Shown piece by piece: positions 8,547 to 17,013 of a DNA stretch of 64,000 nucleotides; the stretch's first letter is position 1; each line of letters starts with the position of its first letter. Source of the DNA: Pseudomonadota bacterium (GTDB lineage Bacteria; Pseudomonadota; Alphaproteobacteria; Rhizobiales; Devosiaceae); assembly GCA_023388175.1 (NCBI GenBank), contig JAEWGT010000013.1, positions 1 through 64,000 of the forward strand. The letters are read 5' to 3'. A program made the position numbers and the translations under genes. The notes under the pieces are model-generated. The model made no database searches, was not told where the DNA came from, and saw nothing but the letters and a program-made list of their open reading frames with translations.

Positions 8547-8726
8547 ATGCGCGGCAAACAGAGTGAGATTCAGCGTCAATCAGGATGAGACGGAGCGGTT
8601 GGTGCGTGTCGCAGGGAGGGCGTAGCCCGACCGGAGACATGCACCAACCGCTTTGCCCGTTTTCGGGGTCTGTGATCGCGGCCGTCCCGCTAGAGTGGTG
8701 GTTTTCAGGATTGGGGAACCACCTTT

Positions 8727-10241
8727 GTGCCGGGGCGCCATGTAACCGATCATCAGATGAGGCTTTTCATGAAGCTCAGACAAAACCACGTCACCGAGGC
8801 GGCGGCAGCCAAGGCCGGAATAAGCCGCGCGACAGGCTACCGGCTGCTAGAGAATCCGGTATTGCCGTCCCAGAAGCGAGAACCCCGGCAGCGTCGGCGC
8901 CCCGACCCGCTGGAGCACATCTTCGAGGCTGAAGTCGTGCCATTGCTGCAGGCAGCGCCGGGACTTCGACCTGTTGCCATTTATGAAGAACTGCTGCGCC
9001 GCCACCCCGACCTGCAGCCCGGCATTCGCCGCACGCTGGAGCGTCGTATTCGTGGCTGGCGTGCCATCCATGGTGCCGAGCAGGAGGTTCTTTTCCGGCA
9101 GGTCCACGAGCCGGGACGGATGGGTTTTCGGACTTTACCGACATGGGCGGGCTTGGCGTCACCATTGCCGGGCAGCGGCTGGACCACCTGCTATATCACT
9201 TCCGTCTGCCCTGGTCCGGCTTCGAACATGCCCACGTCATTCTGGGTGGGGAGAGCTTTGTTGCCCTGGCCGAGGGGCTGCAGAATGCCTTGTGGTCAGC
9301 CGGTGGCGCTCCTCATTATCACCGCAGCGACAGCCTCTCTGCCGCCTTCCGCAATCTCGACGCCGAAGCCCGAACAGATCTGACGACGCGATATGAGGCC
9401 CTTTGCGGCCACTATGGCATGACCCCGACGCGGAACAACAAGGGCGTAGCCCATGAGAACGGCTCGATCGAGAGCGCCCATGGCCATCTCAAGAGCGCGA
9501 TCCGGGATGGTCTGCTGATGCGCGGCAGCCCAGACTTTGACGATCTCGGTGCCTATCGCGCTTTCGTCGACGAGATCATCGGCCGGCGCAATGCGAGCCG
9601 CGGCAAAGGTATCGAAGCGGAGCGATCGCATCTGCGGAGCCTGCCTGAGCGCCGCACCACGGACTTCGAAGAGGTGATCGTCACCGTCTCCAGCACGGGT
9701 GGGTTCACCTTGCGCAAGGTGTTCTACACCGTGCCATCCCGCCTGATCGGACACCGATTGAGGGTTCGCCTGTTCGATGACAGGCTGGAAGTGTTTATGG
9801 GCGGAACGCATTTGCTGACCCTGCCCAGAGGGCGCGCCCAGGCCAATGGCAAGCATGACCAGGTGGTGAACTACCATCACGTCATCCACTCCCTGCGCAA
9901 GAAGCCCATGGCGCTGCTGCACCTGGTTTATCGCGACAAGCTCTTCCCCCGGCCGGAATATCGACGCGCATTCGAGACCTTGTGTGCGGCGATGCCGGAA
10001 CGGCCCGCCTGCAAGATCACAGTCGAACTCCTGGCGCTTGCCCATGAGCGCAACTGTGAAGCAGAACTGGCCAGCGAGTTGGGCCAGGTGCCAGACCGGT
10101 GCGCTTCCGGATCTGGCGGCATTGCGCAGAAGGTTCTCTCCAGATCCCGCCAACTTGCCCCAGGTCTTTGTGCAACCCGTCTGTCTGGACAGCTACCAGA
10201 TCCTGGTCGGGACCCAGGACATGGCGGGAGAACGCGCATGA
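8727..10241 (+). pseudogene. istA: IS21-family transposase IstA, frameshifted
   Basis: The frame begins at a GTG (8727) with KLRQNHVTEAAAAKAGISRATGYR, the N-terminal helix-turn-helix of IstA. Near 9127 one base seems to be missing, and the product continues in another frame as DFTDMGGLGVTIAG, the start of the DDE catalytic domain. That frame continues to about 10090. There a second shift restores the first frame for the end, LPDLAALRRRFSPDPANLPQV to the TGA at 10239-10241. The two shifts compensate in phase, but stops in the original frame between them (for example at 9383) mean no full IstA is made. The last bases overlap istB. Confidence 0.85.
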
Positions 10242-11134
10242 AAGCCAATACCCATTCCGTCGATGAAGCCCGCCTGGGCATCATGCTCAACGAGCTGAGA
10301 TTGCCCACCATCAAGACCCTTTGGCCCCGGTTCGCCGAGCAATCCGATCGCGAAGGCTGGCCCGCTGCACGCTTCCTGGCGGCAATTGCCGAGCATGAAC
10401 TTGCCGAGCGAGCGAACCGTCGGGTCGAGCAGCATCTGGCCGAAGCCCATCTGCCGCCAGGAAAAACGCTCGACAGCTTCGACTTCGAAGCCGTGCCCAT
10501 GATCTCGAAGGCCCAGATCGTGGCCATGGCTGCCGGCGACAGCTGGCTTGCCAAGGGCGCCAATGTGTTGATGTTCGGCCCGCCGGGCGGCGGCAAAAGC
10601 CATCTCGCCGCAGCCATCGGCCTGGCGCTGATCGAAAATGGCTGGCGCGTGCACTTCACCAGAACCACCGATCTCGTTCAGAAATTACAGGTCGCACGGC
10701 GCGAACTGCAACTCGAGGCGGCCATTGCCAAGCTCGACAAGTTCGACCTGCTGGTCCTGGATGACCTCGCCTACGTCACCAAGGACCAAGCCGAGACCAG
10801 TGTTCTGTTCGAGCTCATCTCTGCACGATACGAGCGACGCTCGATCATGATTACCGCCAACCAGCCCTTTGGAGAATGGAACAGGGTCTTCCCCGATCCA
10901 GCCATGACGCTGGCCGCCGTCGACAGGCTGGTCCATCACGCCACCATCTTCGAGATGAACGTCGAAAGTTACCGACGGCGATCAGCTCTCGAGGCAAAAC
11001 GGCAACGGGGAAGGCCGGCCTCCTTTGCGACAATCAAGAACACATCCGCCACTGACGCTCCGCGTCAATCAGACGGCGACGCCGGTGTTGCCCACGACAA
11101 TCAACCTGATAACATCACAAACGCCGCGACATAG
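10238..11134 (+). CDS. istB: IS21-family ATPase helper protein IstB
   Basis: The 298-residue AAA+ ATPase assists IstA in target capture. Walker A is FGPPGGGKSHLA (about residues 108-119) and Walker B is LLVLDDLAYV (about 170-179). The start ATG overlaps the istA stop as ATGA, the standard IS21 arrangement. The gene looks intact. A longer open frame beginning at 9143 runs into it only because of the second istA frameshift; it is not a genuine fusion. Confidence 0.9.
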   Translation: MKANTHSVDEARLGIMLNELRLPTIKTLWPRFAEQSDREGWPAARFLAAIAEHELAERANRRVEQHLAEAHLPPGKTLDSFDFEAVPMISKAQIVAMAAGDSWLAKGANVLMFGPPGGGKSHLAAAIGLALIENGWRVHFTRTTDLVQKLQVARRELQLEAAIAKLDKFDLLVLDDLAYVTKDQAETSVLFELISARYERRSIMITANQPFGEWNRVFPDPAMTLAAVDRLVHHATIFEMNVESYRRRSALEAKRQRGRPASFATIKNTSATDAPRQSDGDAGVAHDNQPDNITNAAT

Positions 11135-11182
11135 AATCTCATCCTGATTGTCGCCTGCGTCTCATCCAGATTGCCGCGCTAT

Positions 11183-11315
11183 AAGCAACCTGCAATACGC
11201 GGTGAAGCCGGTCCATGCGCAGGTTGAGAGGCACGATCAGTTTGCGCCTGACCTGCGGCTCTACATCCTCGAGGATAATCGTGAGAGTGGCAACGAAGTG
11301 GGATGTTGGGCTCAT
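11183..11315 (-). pseudogene. pRiA4b ORF-3-like gene, 5' part (split by IS21)
   Basis: This holds the first 44 or so codons of the interrupted gene: an ATG at 11315, then TLTIILEDVEPQVRRKLIVP and RMDRLHRVLQVA. The pattern LxDVEPxxxRR is the family's N-terminal motif and is shared with the intact copy at 15347. The start overlaps the stop of the upstream tnpC fragment as ATGA, so translation was coupled. The 3' part lies beyond the IS21 element at 8076-8546. Confidence 0.8.
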
Positions 11316-11432
11316 GCAACGAGCTTAACGGCATCCCCGGGGGTGTTCCAGTTCCAGGGCAACAGTTCCCCCAGCCGGCTCTGTGGCATGTCAGCGATCC
11401 GGGCGAGCACGTCAGAAAGCCATGCCTGGGGA
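11312..11432 (-). pseudogene. tnpC: IS66 transposase TnpC, 3' fragment (type A)
   Basis: The 39 terminal codons encode QAWLSDVLARIADMPQSRL, then the LLPWNW motif typical of the IS66 transposase C-terminus. The closest relative in the window is the end of the type C TnpC at 15350. It is cut off at 11432 by the terminus of another IS66 copy. Confidence 0.85.
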
Positions 11433-12846
11433 GTAAGCGCGTAGCCGTGGCCGTTACGGCCTGAAGTTCCAAGGCATGAGGTCGGCGATTTGGCTGTTTG
11501 GCCAGCCCTCTGCGATGCGTTCGAGGGTCTGTGTCAGCCAGGCATTAGGATCGACGCCGTTCATCTTGGCGGTAGTGAGCAGCGTTGCGATTGTTGCCCA
11601 GGCCCGCCCACCACCATCGGAGCCGGCAAAGAGCGCATTCTTGCGGGTAATGGTCTGTGGACGGATTGCGCGTTCGACGATGTTGGAGTCGATCTCGATA
11701 CGGCCATCGGCGAGGAAGCGCTCGAGCGCGGCGCGGCGGCTCAGGGTATAGCGGATGGCCTCGGCCAGTTTGGATTTACCCGACAGGCGCGGCAGCTCCC
11801 GGTCCAGCATGGCGAACAGCTCGGCCACGATGGGACGAGAGCGCTCAGCCCGGATGCTGGCGCGCAGTTCGGCACCATGGCCGCGGATGTCCTCTTCGAT
11901 GGCCCAGAGCGGTGCCATGGCCTTGACCACGGCACTGGTAAAGGGCGAGCCATCGCTGGCATGCAGGTCGAAGAACTTACGCCGCGCATGGGCCTAACAC
12001 CCGGCCAGAGTCATGGCGTCATTGGCGCCACGATCCTTGCCCAGCCGGTTATAGGCGGCATAGCCGTCGACCTGCAGGATACCGCGATAGCCATCCAGAT
12101 GCTGGGCGACGCAATCGCCCGATCGACTGTCTTCGAAGCGGTAAGCCACCATCGGCGGTCCTGACCCGCCGAACGGTCGATCATCCCGGGCATAGGCCCA
12201 GAGCCAGGCCGTTTTGACCTTGCCTGACCCAGGCGCCAGCGTCGGTAACCGGGTCTCGTCGGCAAAGACGCGCTCGCCCTGTTTGATGGTGTGCAGGACG
12301 TATTGAGCGAGCGGCTCGAGCTCGAAGCCGAGCCGGCCCATCCACTGGGCCATCAGCGAACGATCCAGTTCCACGCCGTCGCGGGCATAGATCTCTTCCT
12401 GCCGGTAGAGCGGCAAGCCATCGGCATATTTGCTGACCGCCACCTGGGCCAGCAGCGCCTCGGTCGGGATACCGCCGGCAATCAGGTGATCGGGTGCCGG
12501 CGCCTGCACGATGCGGTCCTCGCCGTCAGCCAGTCGGTAGGCGTATTTTGGGCGGCGGGTGACGATGACGCGGAACGTGGCCGGGGTCACATCGAGGCGC
12601 TCGGAGACGTCTTCGCCAATACGGACGGCCTCCAGACCAACACAGTCGGCCGGCACCTCGGGCTCGATCACCTGCTCGATGCGCTCCAGGTGCGGCGCAA
12701 AGCCCTTTCGCGGCCGCGGCGGACGGGCGGCAGCAGTTCCAGCGCGCTTGTCGCGTTCCGCCCGGATCTCGCCCAGACCCGTCTGCAGCTCATCGAACAC
12801 GAAGGCCATCTGCTCGGCATCGAGCGGATCGATCCGCAGCTTTTCC
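11433..12846 (-). mobile_element. IS66-family element (type B, copy 2), truncated
   Basis: It begins with the GTAAGCG terminus at 11433 and holds most of a minus-strand tnpC. At 12846, upstream of the tnpC codons for EKLRIDPLDAEQ, the element is interrupted by the left end of the type C element. Its tnpA, tnpB and the first part of tnpC do not reappear beyond the type C element. They must have been deleted. Confidence 0.82.
11454..12846 (-). pseudogene. tnpC: IS66 transposase TnpC (type B), 5'-truncated with a nonsense codon
   Basis: Two reading frames in the same phase (11994-12809 and 11454-11930) together form a TnpC. The first carries the zinc-region remnant and DDE_Tnp_IS66 core (ADETRLPTLAPGSG, WLWAYARDDRPFGG, YRGILQVDGYAAYNRL). 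It ends at a TAG (11994-11996) exactly where family members have the Trp of GCWAHARRKF. The second continues with AHARRKFFDL and ends in DLMPWNFRP. The 5' end is lost at 12846. A TGG to TAG change explains the stop. Confidence 0.88.
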
Positions 12847-12932
12847 GTAAGCCTCCGGTGGAGGCCGCCTTGCGATAGCGGTGCTTGGAGGTGATGCTGC
12901 GCTCATAAGGACGCACATAAGAGCGCAGCATA

Positions 12933-13289
12933 GTGCATATGACGGTGATTTCGGGGCCTGAGCGACGGCGTCGCTGGAGCGCGGCGGAGCGAGAGGAGAT
13001 CGTGCTGGCGTCGTTTGCGCCGGGCGCGGTTGTTGCCGAGGTGGCGCGGCAGTTCGATGTGTCGACCAGTTTGATCTACCAATGGCGCCGCAACGCCCAG
13101 CAGTCCGAGACGATGTTTGTGCCCGCCGTCATGGCCGAGGACGAAGGTGCTGTGGCGGCGGTCGCGTCCGGGGATGGTCGTGCAGATGCTCCGGCGATCC
13201 GGCTCGACCTGGCCGGGGGGACGACGGTGAGCATTGCTGCGACGGCGCCCGCCCGGTTGGTCCTGGCGGTGCTGCGGGCATTGCGATGA
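12933..13289 (+). CDS. tnpA: IS66-family accessory protein TnpA
   Basis: The 118-residue protein has an N-terminal helix-turn-helix: RRRRWSAAEREEIVLASFAP, then VAEVARQFDVSTSLIYQWRR. This is the IS3/IS66 Orf1 type. It is required with TnpB and TnpC for transposition of IS66 elements. The frame starts at a GTG (12933); an ATG at 12939 is an equally good start. Its stop overlaps the tnpB start (ATGA). Confidence 0.88.
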   Translation: MHMTVISGPERRRRWSAAEREEIVLASFAPGAVVAEVARQFDVSTSLIYQWRRNAQQSETMFVPAVMAEDEGAVAAVASGDGRADAPAIRLDLAGGTTVSIAATAPARLVLAVLRALR

Positions 13290-13633
13290 TCCCGGTTCGC
13301 TCCGATGTCCGCGTGTGGCTGGCCAGCGGCCATACCGATATGCGCAAGGGAATGGGTGGTTTGGCGCTGCTGGTCCAGGAAGGGCTGGGGCGAGATCCGT
13401 TCGCCGGGGACGTATTTGTGTTTCGGGGGCGTAATGGTTCGTTGATCAAGGCGCTCTGGCACGACGGCATCGGTCTGTCGCTGTACGCCAAGCGCCTTGA
13501 GCGTGGGCGCTTCATTTGGCCGTCCACAGTCGACGGCGTGGTGCATCTGAGTGGCGGCCAGATGGGCTATCTGCTCGAAGGGATCGACTGGCGCAACCCG
13601 CAGCAAAGCTGGCGCCCGACACGGGCGGGATAG
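13286..13633 (+). CDS. tnpB: IS66-family accessory protein TnpB
   Basis: The 115-residue protein has the canonical IS66 Orf2 sequence: VWLASGHTDMRKGMGGLALLVQ, then FVFRGRNGSLIKALWHDGIGLSLYAKRLERGRF and a C-terminal QMGYLLEGIDWR. The family is required for IS66 transposition but its biochemical role is unclear. The ATG overlaps the tnpA stop. Confidence 0.9.
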   Translation: MIPVRSDVRVWLASGHTDMRKGMGGLALLVQEGLGRDPFAGDVFVFRGRNGSLIKALWHDGIGLSLYAKRLERGRFIWPSTVDGVVHLSGGQMGYLLEGIDWRNPQQSWRPTRAG

Positions 13634-13697
13634 GTCGTATTTTCTTCGGCCATGGAGCATTTTCGGCTTCACGCCGGAGGGCGGCTATGATTCCATC

Positions 13698-15350
13698 ATG
13701 GTCATGCAAGCCAGCGTTTCGCCTATGCCCGATGACGTGGAAGCCCTCAGGGCGGCGTTAGCGGCTGCGCGGTTAGAGATTGCAGAAGCCAAGGCCGAGG
13801 CAGCAATGGTCCGGGCTGAGCGGTCTGACGACCAGGCGCTAATCGCCCATCTCAAGCTGCAGATCGAGAAGCTCAAGCACCAGCTTTTCGGCAGCAGGTC
13901 CGAGCGCAGCCAGCGTTTGCTGGACCAGCTCGAGCTGCAGCTCGAGGAGCTCGAAGCCACAGCCAGCCAGGATGAGGCAGTGGCCCAGATTGCGGCGCGC
14001 AAGGTCGCTGATGCCCTTGGTTTTGAACGCCGCCGCCCATCACGCCAGCCTTTCCCCGAGCATCTGCCGCGCGAGCGGCGTGTCATTGCTGCGCCCTGCG
14101 CCTGCCCAGCCTGCGGCGGAACCCGGCTGAGCCGGATCGGCGAAGACGTCACCGAGACGCTCGAGGTGATCCCGCGCCAGTGGAAGGTCATCCAGACGGT
14201 GCGTGAGAAGGTCGCATGCCGGGACTGCGAGAAGATCAGCCAGCCACCGGCGCCATTCCATGTAGTGGCCCGCGGCTGGGCCGGTCCAAGCTTGCTGGCG
14301 ATGATGCTGTTCTAGAACTACGGGCAACATCAGCCGCTCAACCGGCAGGTCGAACGCTATGGCCGTTAAGGCGTGCCGCTGAGCCTGTCGACTTTGGCCG
14401 ACCAGGTGGGTGCAGCCGCGGCCGTGCTCGAGCCATTGCACCATCAGCTTGCCGCCCATGTCATTGGCGCCGAGCGGCTGCACGGCGACGATACCACCGT
14501 GCCGGTCCTGGCCAGGGGCAAGACAGCAACGGGCCGAATCTGGACCTATGTCCGGGATGATCGACCCTTTGGTGGCCCAGCCCCACCTGCAGCGTTGTTC
14601 TATTATTCGCCCAACCGCGCCGGCGAACATCCAAGGCAGCACCTGGCCGACTGGTCCGGGATTCTGCAGGCCGATGCCTATGGAGGCTATGCCCGGCTCT
14701 ATGACGCTGGCCGCCAACCCGGACCGATCACCGAGGCAGGATGCTGGAGCCATGCGCGCCGCGCCTTCTTCGTGCTGGCCGATATCGAGGCGTGCGCCCG
14801 GCGCAAGGCCGATGGCAAGAAGCCGGCGCCGATCTCACCGCTGGCCCTCGAGATCGTGCAGCGCATGGATCGCCTGTTTGAGGTCGAGCGGTCCATTAAT
14901 GGCCAGTCATCACCTGAGCGGTTGACGGTCAGGCGCGAGCTGAGCGCGCCATTGGTGGACGAACTCGAAGCCCTGATGCTCCAGCACCGCCCTGGACTGT
15001 CGCGGCACGACGATTTGGCCAAGGCCATGGACTACATGCTCAAGCGCTGGCCCGCATTCACCCAGTTCCTTCAGGATGGCAGGGTCTGTCTGACCAACAA
15101 TGCCGCCGAGCGGGCTCTGAGAGGCATTGCACTTGGGCGCAAAGCCTGGCTATTCGCCGGCTCCGATCGTGGCGGGCAGCGGGCCGCGTTCATGTACAGC
15201 CTCATCGTCACCGCCAAGCTCAACGATGTTGACCCGCAGGCCTGGCTTGCCGATGTCCTGGCCCGTATCGCCGATCATCCCAGCCACCAGCTGGACGACC
15301 TGCTGCCTTGGAACTGGGCGCTCCAACTTCAGCTCAGGAAGACCGCGTGA
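13698..15350 (+). pseudogene. tnpC: IS66 transposase TnpC (type C) with two nonsense codons
   Basis: The frame starts near 13698 with an N-terminal leucine-rich coiled region, then KLKHQLFGSRSERSQR and a Cys-x2-Cys motif in CACPACGGTRL. It stops at a TAG (14313-14315) after LLAMMLF and at a TAA (14367-14369) after ERYGR. From there the same frame continues through the DDE core (GDDTTVPVLARGK, GCWSHARRAFF) and ends LLPWNWALQLQL at 15350. Both stops fall where relatives usually have glutamate (FEKYGQHQPLN, REGVPLSLS). Simple G-to-T changes would explain them. Confidence 0.88.
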
Positions 15351-15742
15351 CCAGCGACCGTATTGCCCGGCTCCATATCCGGCTCAACGATGTGGAGCCC
15401 ACCATCTGGCGGCGCGTCGAGGTGCCCCTAACCAGCACCCTCAAGGCCGTTCACGACGTCATTCAGGCCACTATGCTGTTTGAGGACTACCATCTCTTCC
15501 AGTTCGAGATCGGCGACCGCCGCTATGGCTATCCCGATCCCGACTGGGGCGACGATATGCGCGACGCCCGTTACATCCGTCTCGGCGCCATCCTGGCCCG
15601 CGGCGAGACCCGCTTCGAGATGGAGCCTGAGGACGGCGTCATCTGGGTCTTCAGCCTGGACGACAAAGACGGCGTCATGGCCTTCACTCCTTACGGTGTG
15701 GAGTGCTTGCACGACCTCATCCGCGAACACAGGCGCCCCTGA
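15347..15742 (+). CDS. pRiA4b ORF-3-like protein, fourth gene of the IS66 element
   Basis: The 131-residue protein starts at a GTG overlapping the tnpC stop (GTGA), which parallels the ATGA arrangement of the type A copy. An upstream in-frame ATG at 15308 is less likely. Family features are IRLNDVEPTIWRRVEVP, LKAVHDVIQATMLFEDYHLFQFEIG, RRYGYPDPDWGDDM and a shortened C-terminus. Its function is unknown. It is not one of the three classical IS66 genes, yet its stop lies only 27 bases inside the element's terminus, so it travels with the element. Confidence 0.82.
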   Translation: MTSDRIARLHIRLNDVEPTIWRRVEVPLTSTLKAVHDVIQATMLFEDYHLFQFEIGDRRYGYPDPDWGDDMRDARYIRLGAILARGETRFEMEPEDGVIWVFSLDDKDGVMAFTPYGVECLHDLIREHRRP

Positions 15743-15770
15743 TTGCTGCGGCCCTCACCGGATGCTTACT

Positions 15771-16040
15771 ATGAAGACGCAGGCGGTGGAGACGAAGAAG
15801 ACGACCATCATCACCGGCGACACGGTGGCGATGGATCACCTGGCCAAGACCATCGAGGCCAGTAATATCATCCTCACCGAGAACAATGTCCTTCGCCGGG
15901 AGGAGCGGAGGGACCGCGAGGCCATGCGTGATGCCATTGAAGCGAACACAAAAGCGGTTGAGCAATCGACATCTCAGATCATCGAAGCTCGTCGCGACAT
16001 CACGAATCTGGCCTTCACTTTAGCGCTCGGGGGGAAGTGA
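15771..16040 (+). CDS. Hypothetical coiled-coil protein next to the IS66 end
   Basis: The frame abuts the right end of the type C element; an ATG at 15762 even lies inside that terminus. The 89-residue product is charged and helical (ENNVLRREERRDREAMRDAIEANTKAVEQ), with no signal peptide or recognised domain. The native start may have been removed by the IS-associated deletion. It may therefore be a 5'-truncated relic rather than a complete gene. There is no clear ribosome site. Confidence 0.4.
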   Translation: MKTQAVETKKTTIITGDTVAMDHLAKTIEASNIILTENNVLRREERRDREAMRDAIEANTKAVEQSTSQIIEARRDITNLAFTLALGGK

Positions 16041-16208
16041 TCAGCCGTGTTGAATGGGGTAGCAGGTGGATAAAAAATTGTGATGTACATTCCCTTGTCA
16101 ATAAAGTCTAAGCATTGTGAATACTCCGGTGGTGAGTGTTAGTATTTACCAAACCAAGGGGGGGGTGAGCACTAGAGAGGCCGGCCACTTAACAGTAAGA
16201 CGTTTTAG

Positions 16209-16994
16209 CTACATTTTAGATACGCGAAAAAGCGAGTTTACCATTTCACCTTCATTAAATGAAACCCGGGCGAAGGAGCGAAAAGCTAGGAGGTCACTAT
16301 TTGGGCCATCCGCGGTCAGAACCACCTCAGTCCATCCTCCATCGAGTTTCTGGACCTGAGTTTCACTTGTTGTGAGAACTCGAAACGCTCCTGTCTCTGG
16401 ATGTCGTCCTAGAATTCCAAAAGTTAAGTTGCCCGCGTCCATCTCGTCAATTTGCACCTGGAATTGACGATGACCTAGATCCTCCATCCTCTCCCAACCT
16501 CCCAAGAAAACTACCACGCTACCATCAGTGGCGGCAGTGCCGGTCGAGTGCACCTGCAAAATACCGCCATCGAGCCTAAGGACTTCACTGGAGACTTCGT
16601 GCCTGTCCAGAGCTAGCCACTCGGAGATTTCAGACTGTAGTGAGATAGCGACTTCGACCGAAGTACCCGAATTTTCAACGAACGTAGTCGCGATGATACT
16701 GGCTACATCGGCGCTCAGGGGGCCGCGACGGCATGTAGCTGCAATCTCGCGCGCTTCGCAATGCGCATACAATGCTTGGATTGTGTCTTGCGTCAGCAAG
16801 CCGTGGATTGGTCCGACATAAAACCCAGCATCTGACAGTTTGCGCTGCAGTTCCTCCACATATGCATTCGGGTCACTCGCCAGCAATCTGGGCAGGTCAG
16901 AGTCTTGCTGCGCAACTGCATTAGATGGAATTATCAGGCAAGTAAAAAAGGAGATCGCACCAATTAAGCTAACCAACGTTCTTTGATAGTACAT
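16209..16994 (-). CDS. Exported protein with a peptidoglycan-binding-like N-terminal region
   Basis: The 261-residue product has a clear signal peptide (hydrophobic about residues 8-22, cleavage near SNAVAQ). Residues 44-80, including ELQRKLSDAGFYVGPIHGLLTQDTIQALYAHC, resemble the PG_binding_1 helical repeat. The remaining 170 residues, rich in beta-strand-like sequence, are not recognised. It is the downstream-most gene of the minus-strand EPS cassette and lies in A+T-rich DNA. A periplasmic role in polymer handling is only a positional guess. Confidence 0.72.
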   Translation of the reverse strand: MYYQRTLVSLIGAISFFTCLIIPSNAVAQQDSDLPRLLASDPNAYVEELQRKLSDAGFYVGPIHGLLTQDTIQALYAHCEAREIAATCRRGPLSADVASIIATTFVENSGTSVEVAISLQSEISEWLALDRHEVSSEVLRLDGGILQVHSTGTAATDGSVVVFLGGWERMEDLGHRQFQVQIDEMDAGNLTFGILGRHPETGAFRVLTTSETQVQKLDGGWTEVVLTADGPNSDLLAFRSFARVSFNEGEMVNSLFRVSKM

Positions 16995-17013
16995 ATTGGG
17001 TTCTTTCTGTTAT

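Larger units (their letters stand above)
8547..11182 (+). mobile_element. IS21-family insertion sequence
   Basis: This is a 2.6-kb element with istA and istB in ATGA overlap. Its ends carry related inverted repeats: GCGCGGCAA at 8549 and TTGCCGCGC ending at 11179. A second matched block, CAATCAGGATGAGA, lies about 30 bases inside each end. It sits inside the pRiA4b ORF-3-like gene of an IS66 element. istB is intact but istA has two frameshifts, so the copy is probably immobile unless helped in trans. Confidence 0.88.
8052..11432 (-). mobile_element. IS66-family element (type A) remnant, split by an IS21 element
   Basis: The remnant consists of 8052-8546 and 11183-11432. Its outer end GTAAGCCTCCGTTGAAGG at 8052 matches the ends of the type C element at 12847 and 15769. 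On the minus strand it holds the last 39 codons of tnpC (11312-11432, ending LLPWNWNTPGDAVKLVA) coupled to a pRiA4b ORF-3-like gene. The tnpC part is cut at 11432 by the next IS66 copy. The tnpA, tnpB and the bulk of tnpC of this element are missing. Confidence 0.8.
12847..15769 (+). mobile_element. IS66-family element (type C) with a fourth gene
   Basis: This 2.9-kb element is bounded by inverted termini GTAAGCCTCCGGTGGAGG (12847) and, reversed, GTAAGCATCCGGTGAGGG (ending 15769). They match at 19 or 20 of the first 22 positions. It contains tnpA, tnpB, tnpC and a pRiA4b ORF-3-like gene, all on the plus strand. The flanking 8-mers (GCTTTTCC on the left, TATGAAGA on the right) do not match, so no target duplication remains. 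This suggests a deletion at the right end after insertion. Its tnpC is inactivated. Confidence 0.9.

Noticed and set aside
9143..11134. 663-codon open frame that looks like a fused IstA-IstB protein
   Set aside because: The join arises from a frameshift in istA. The other frame still contains the proper IstA end, which overlaps the istB start as ATGA, the normal IS21 arrangement.
11490..12878. Plus-strand frames of 224 and 195 codons opposite the type B transposase
   Set aside because: They are antisense shadows of a GC-rich tnpC gene; their translations have no domain features.
11994..14369. In-frame stop codons in transposases as a sign of altered genetic code or readthrough
   Set aside because: The stops replace a tryptophan (TAG) and glutamates (TAG, TAA), which is inconsistent with one reassignment. 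Ordinary genes in the window end normally with these codons.
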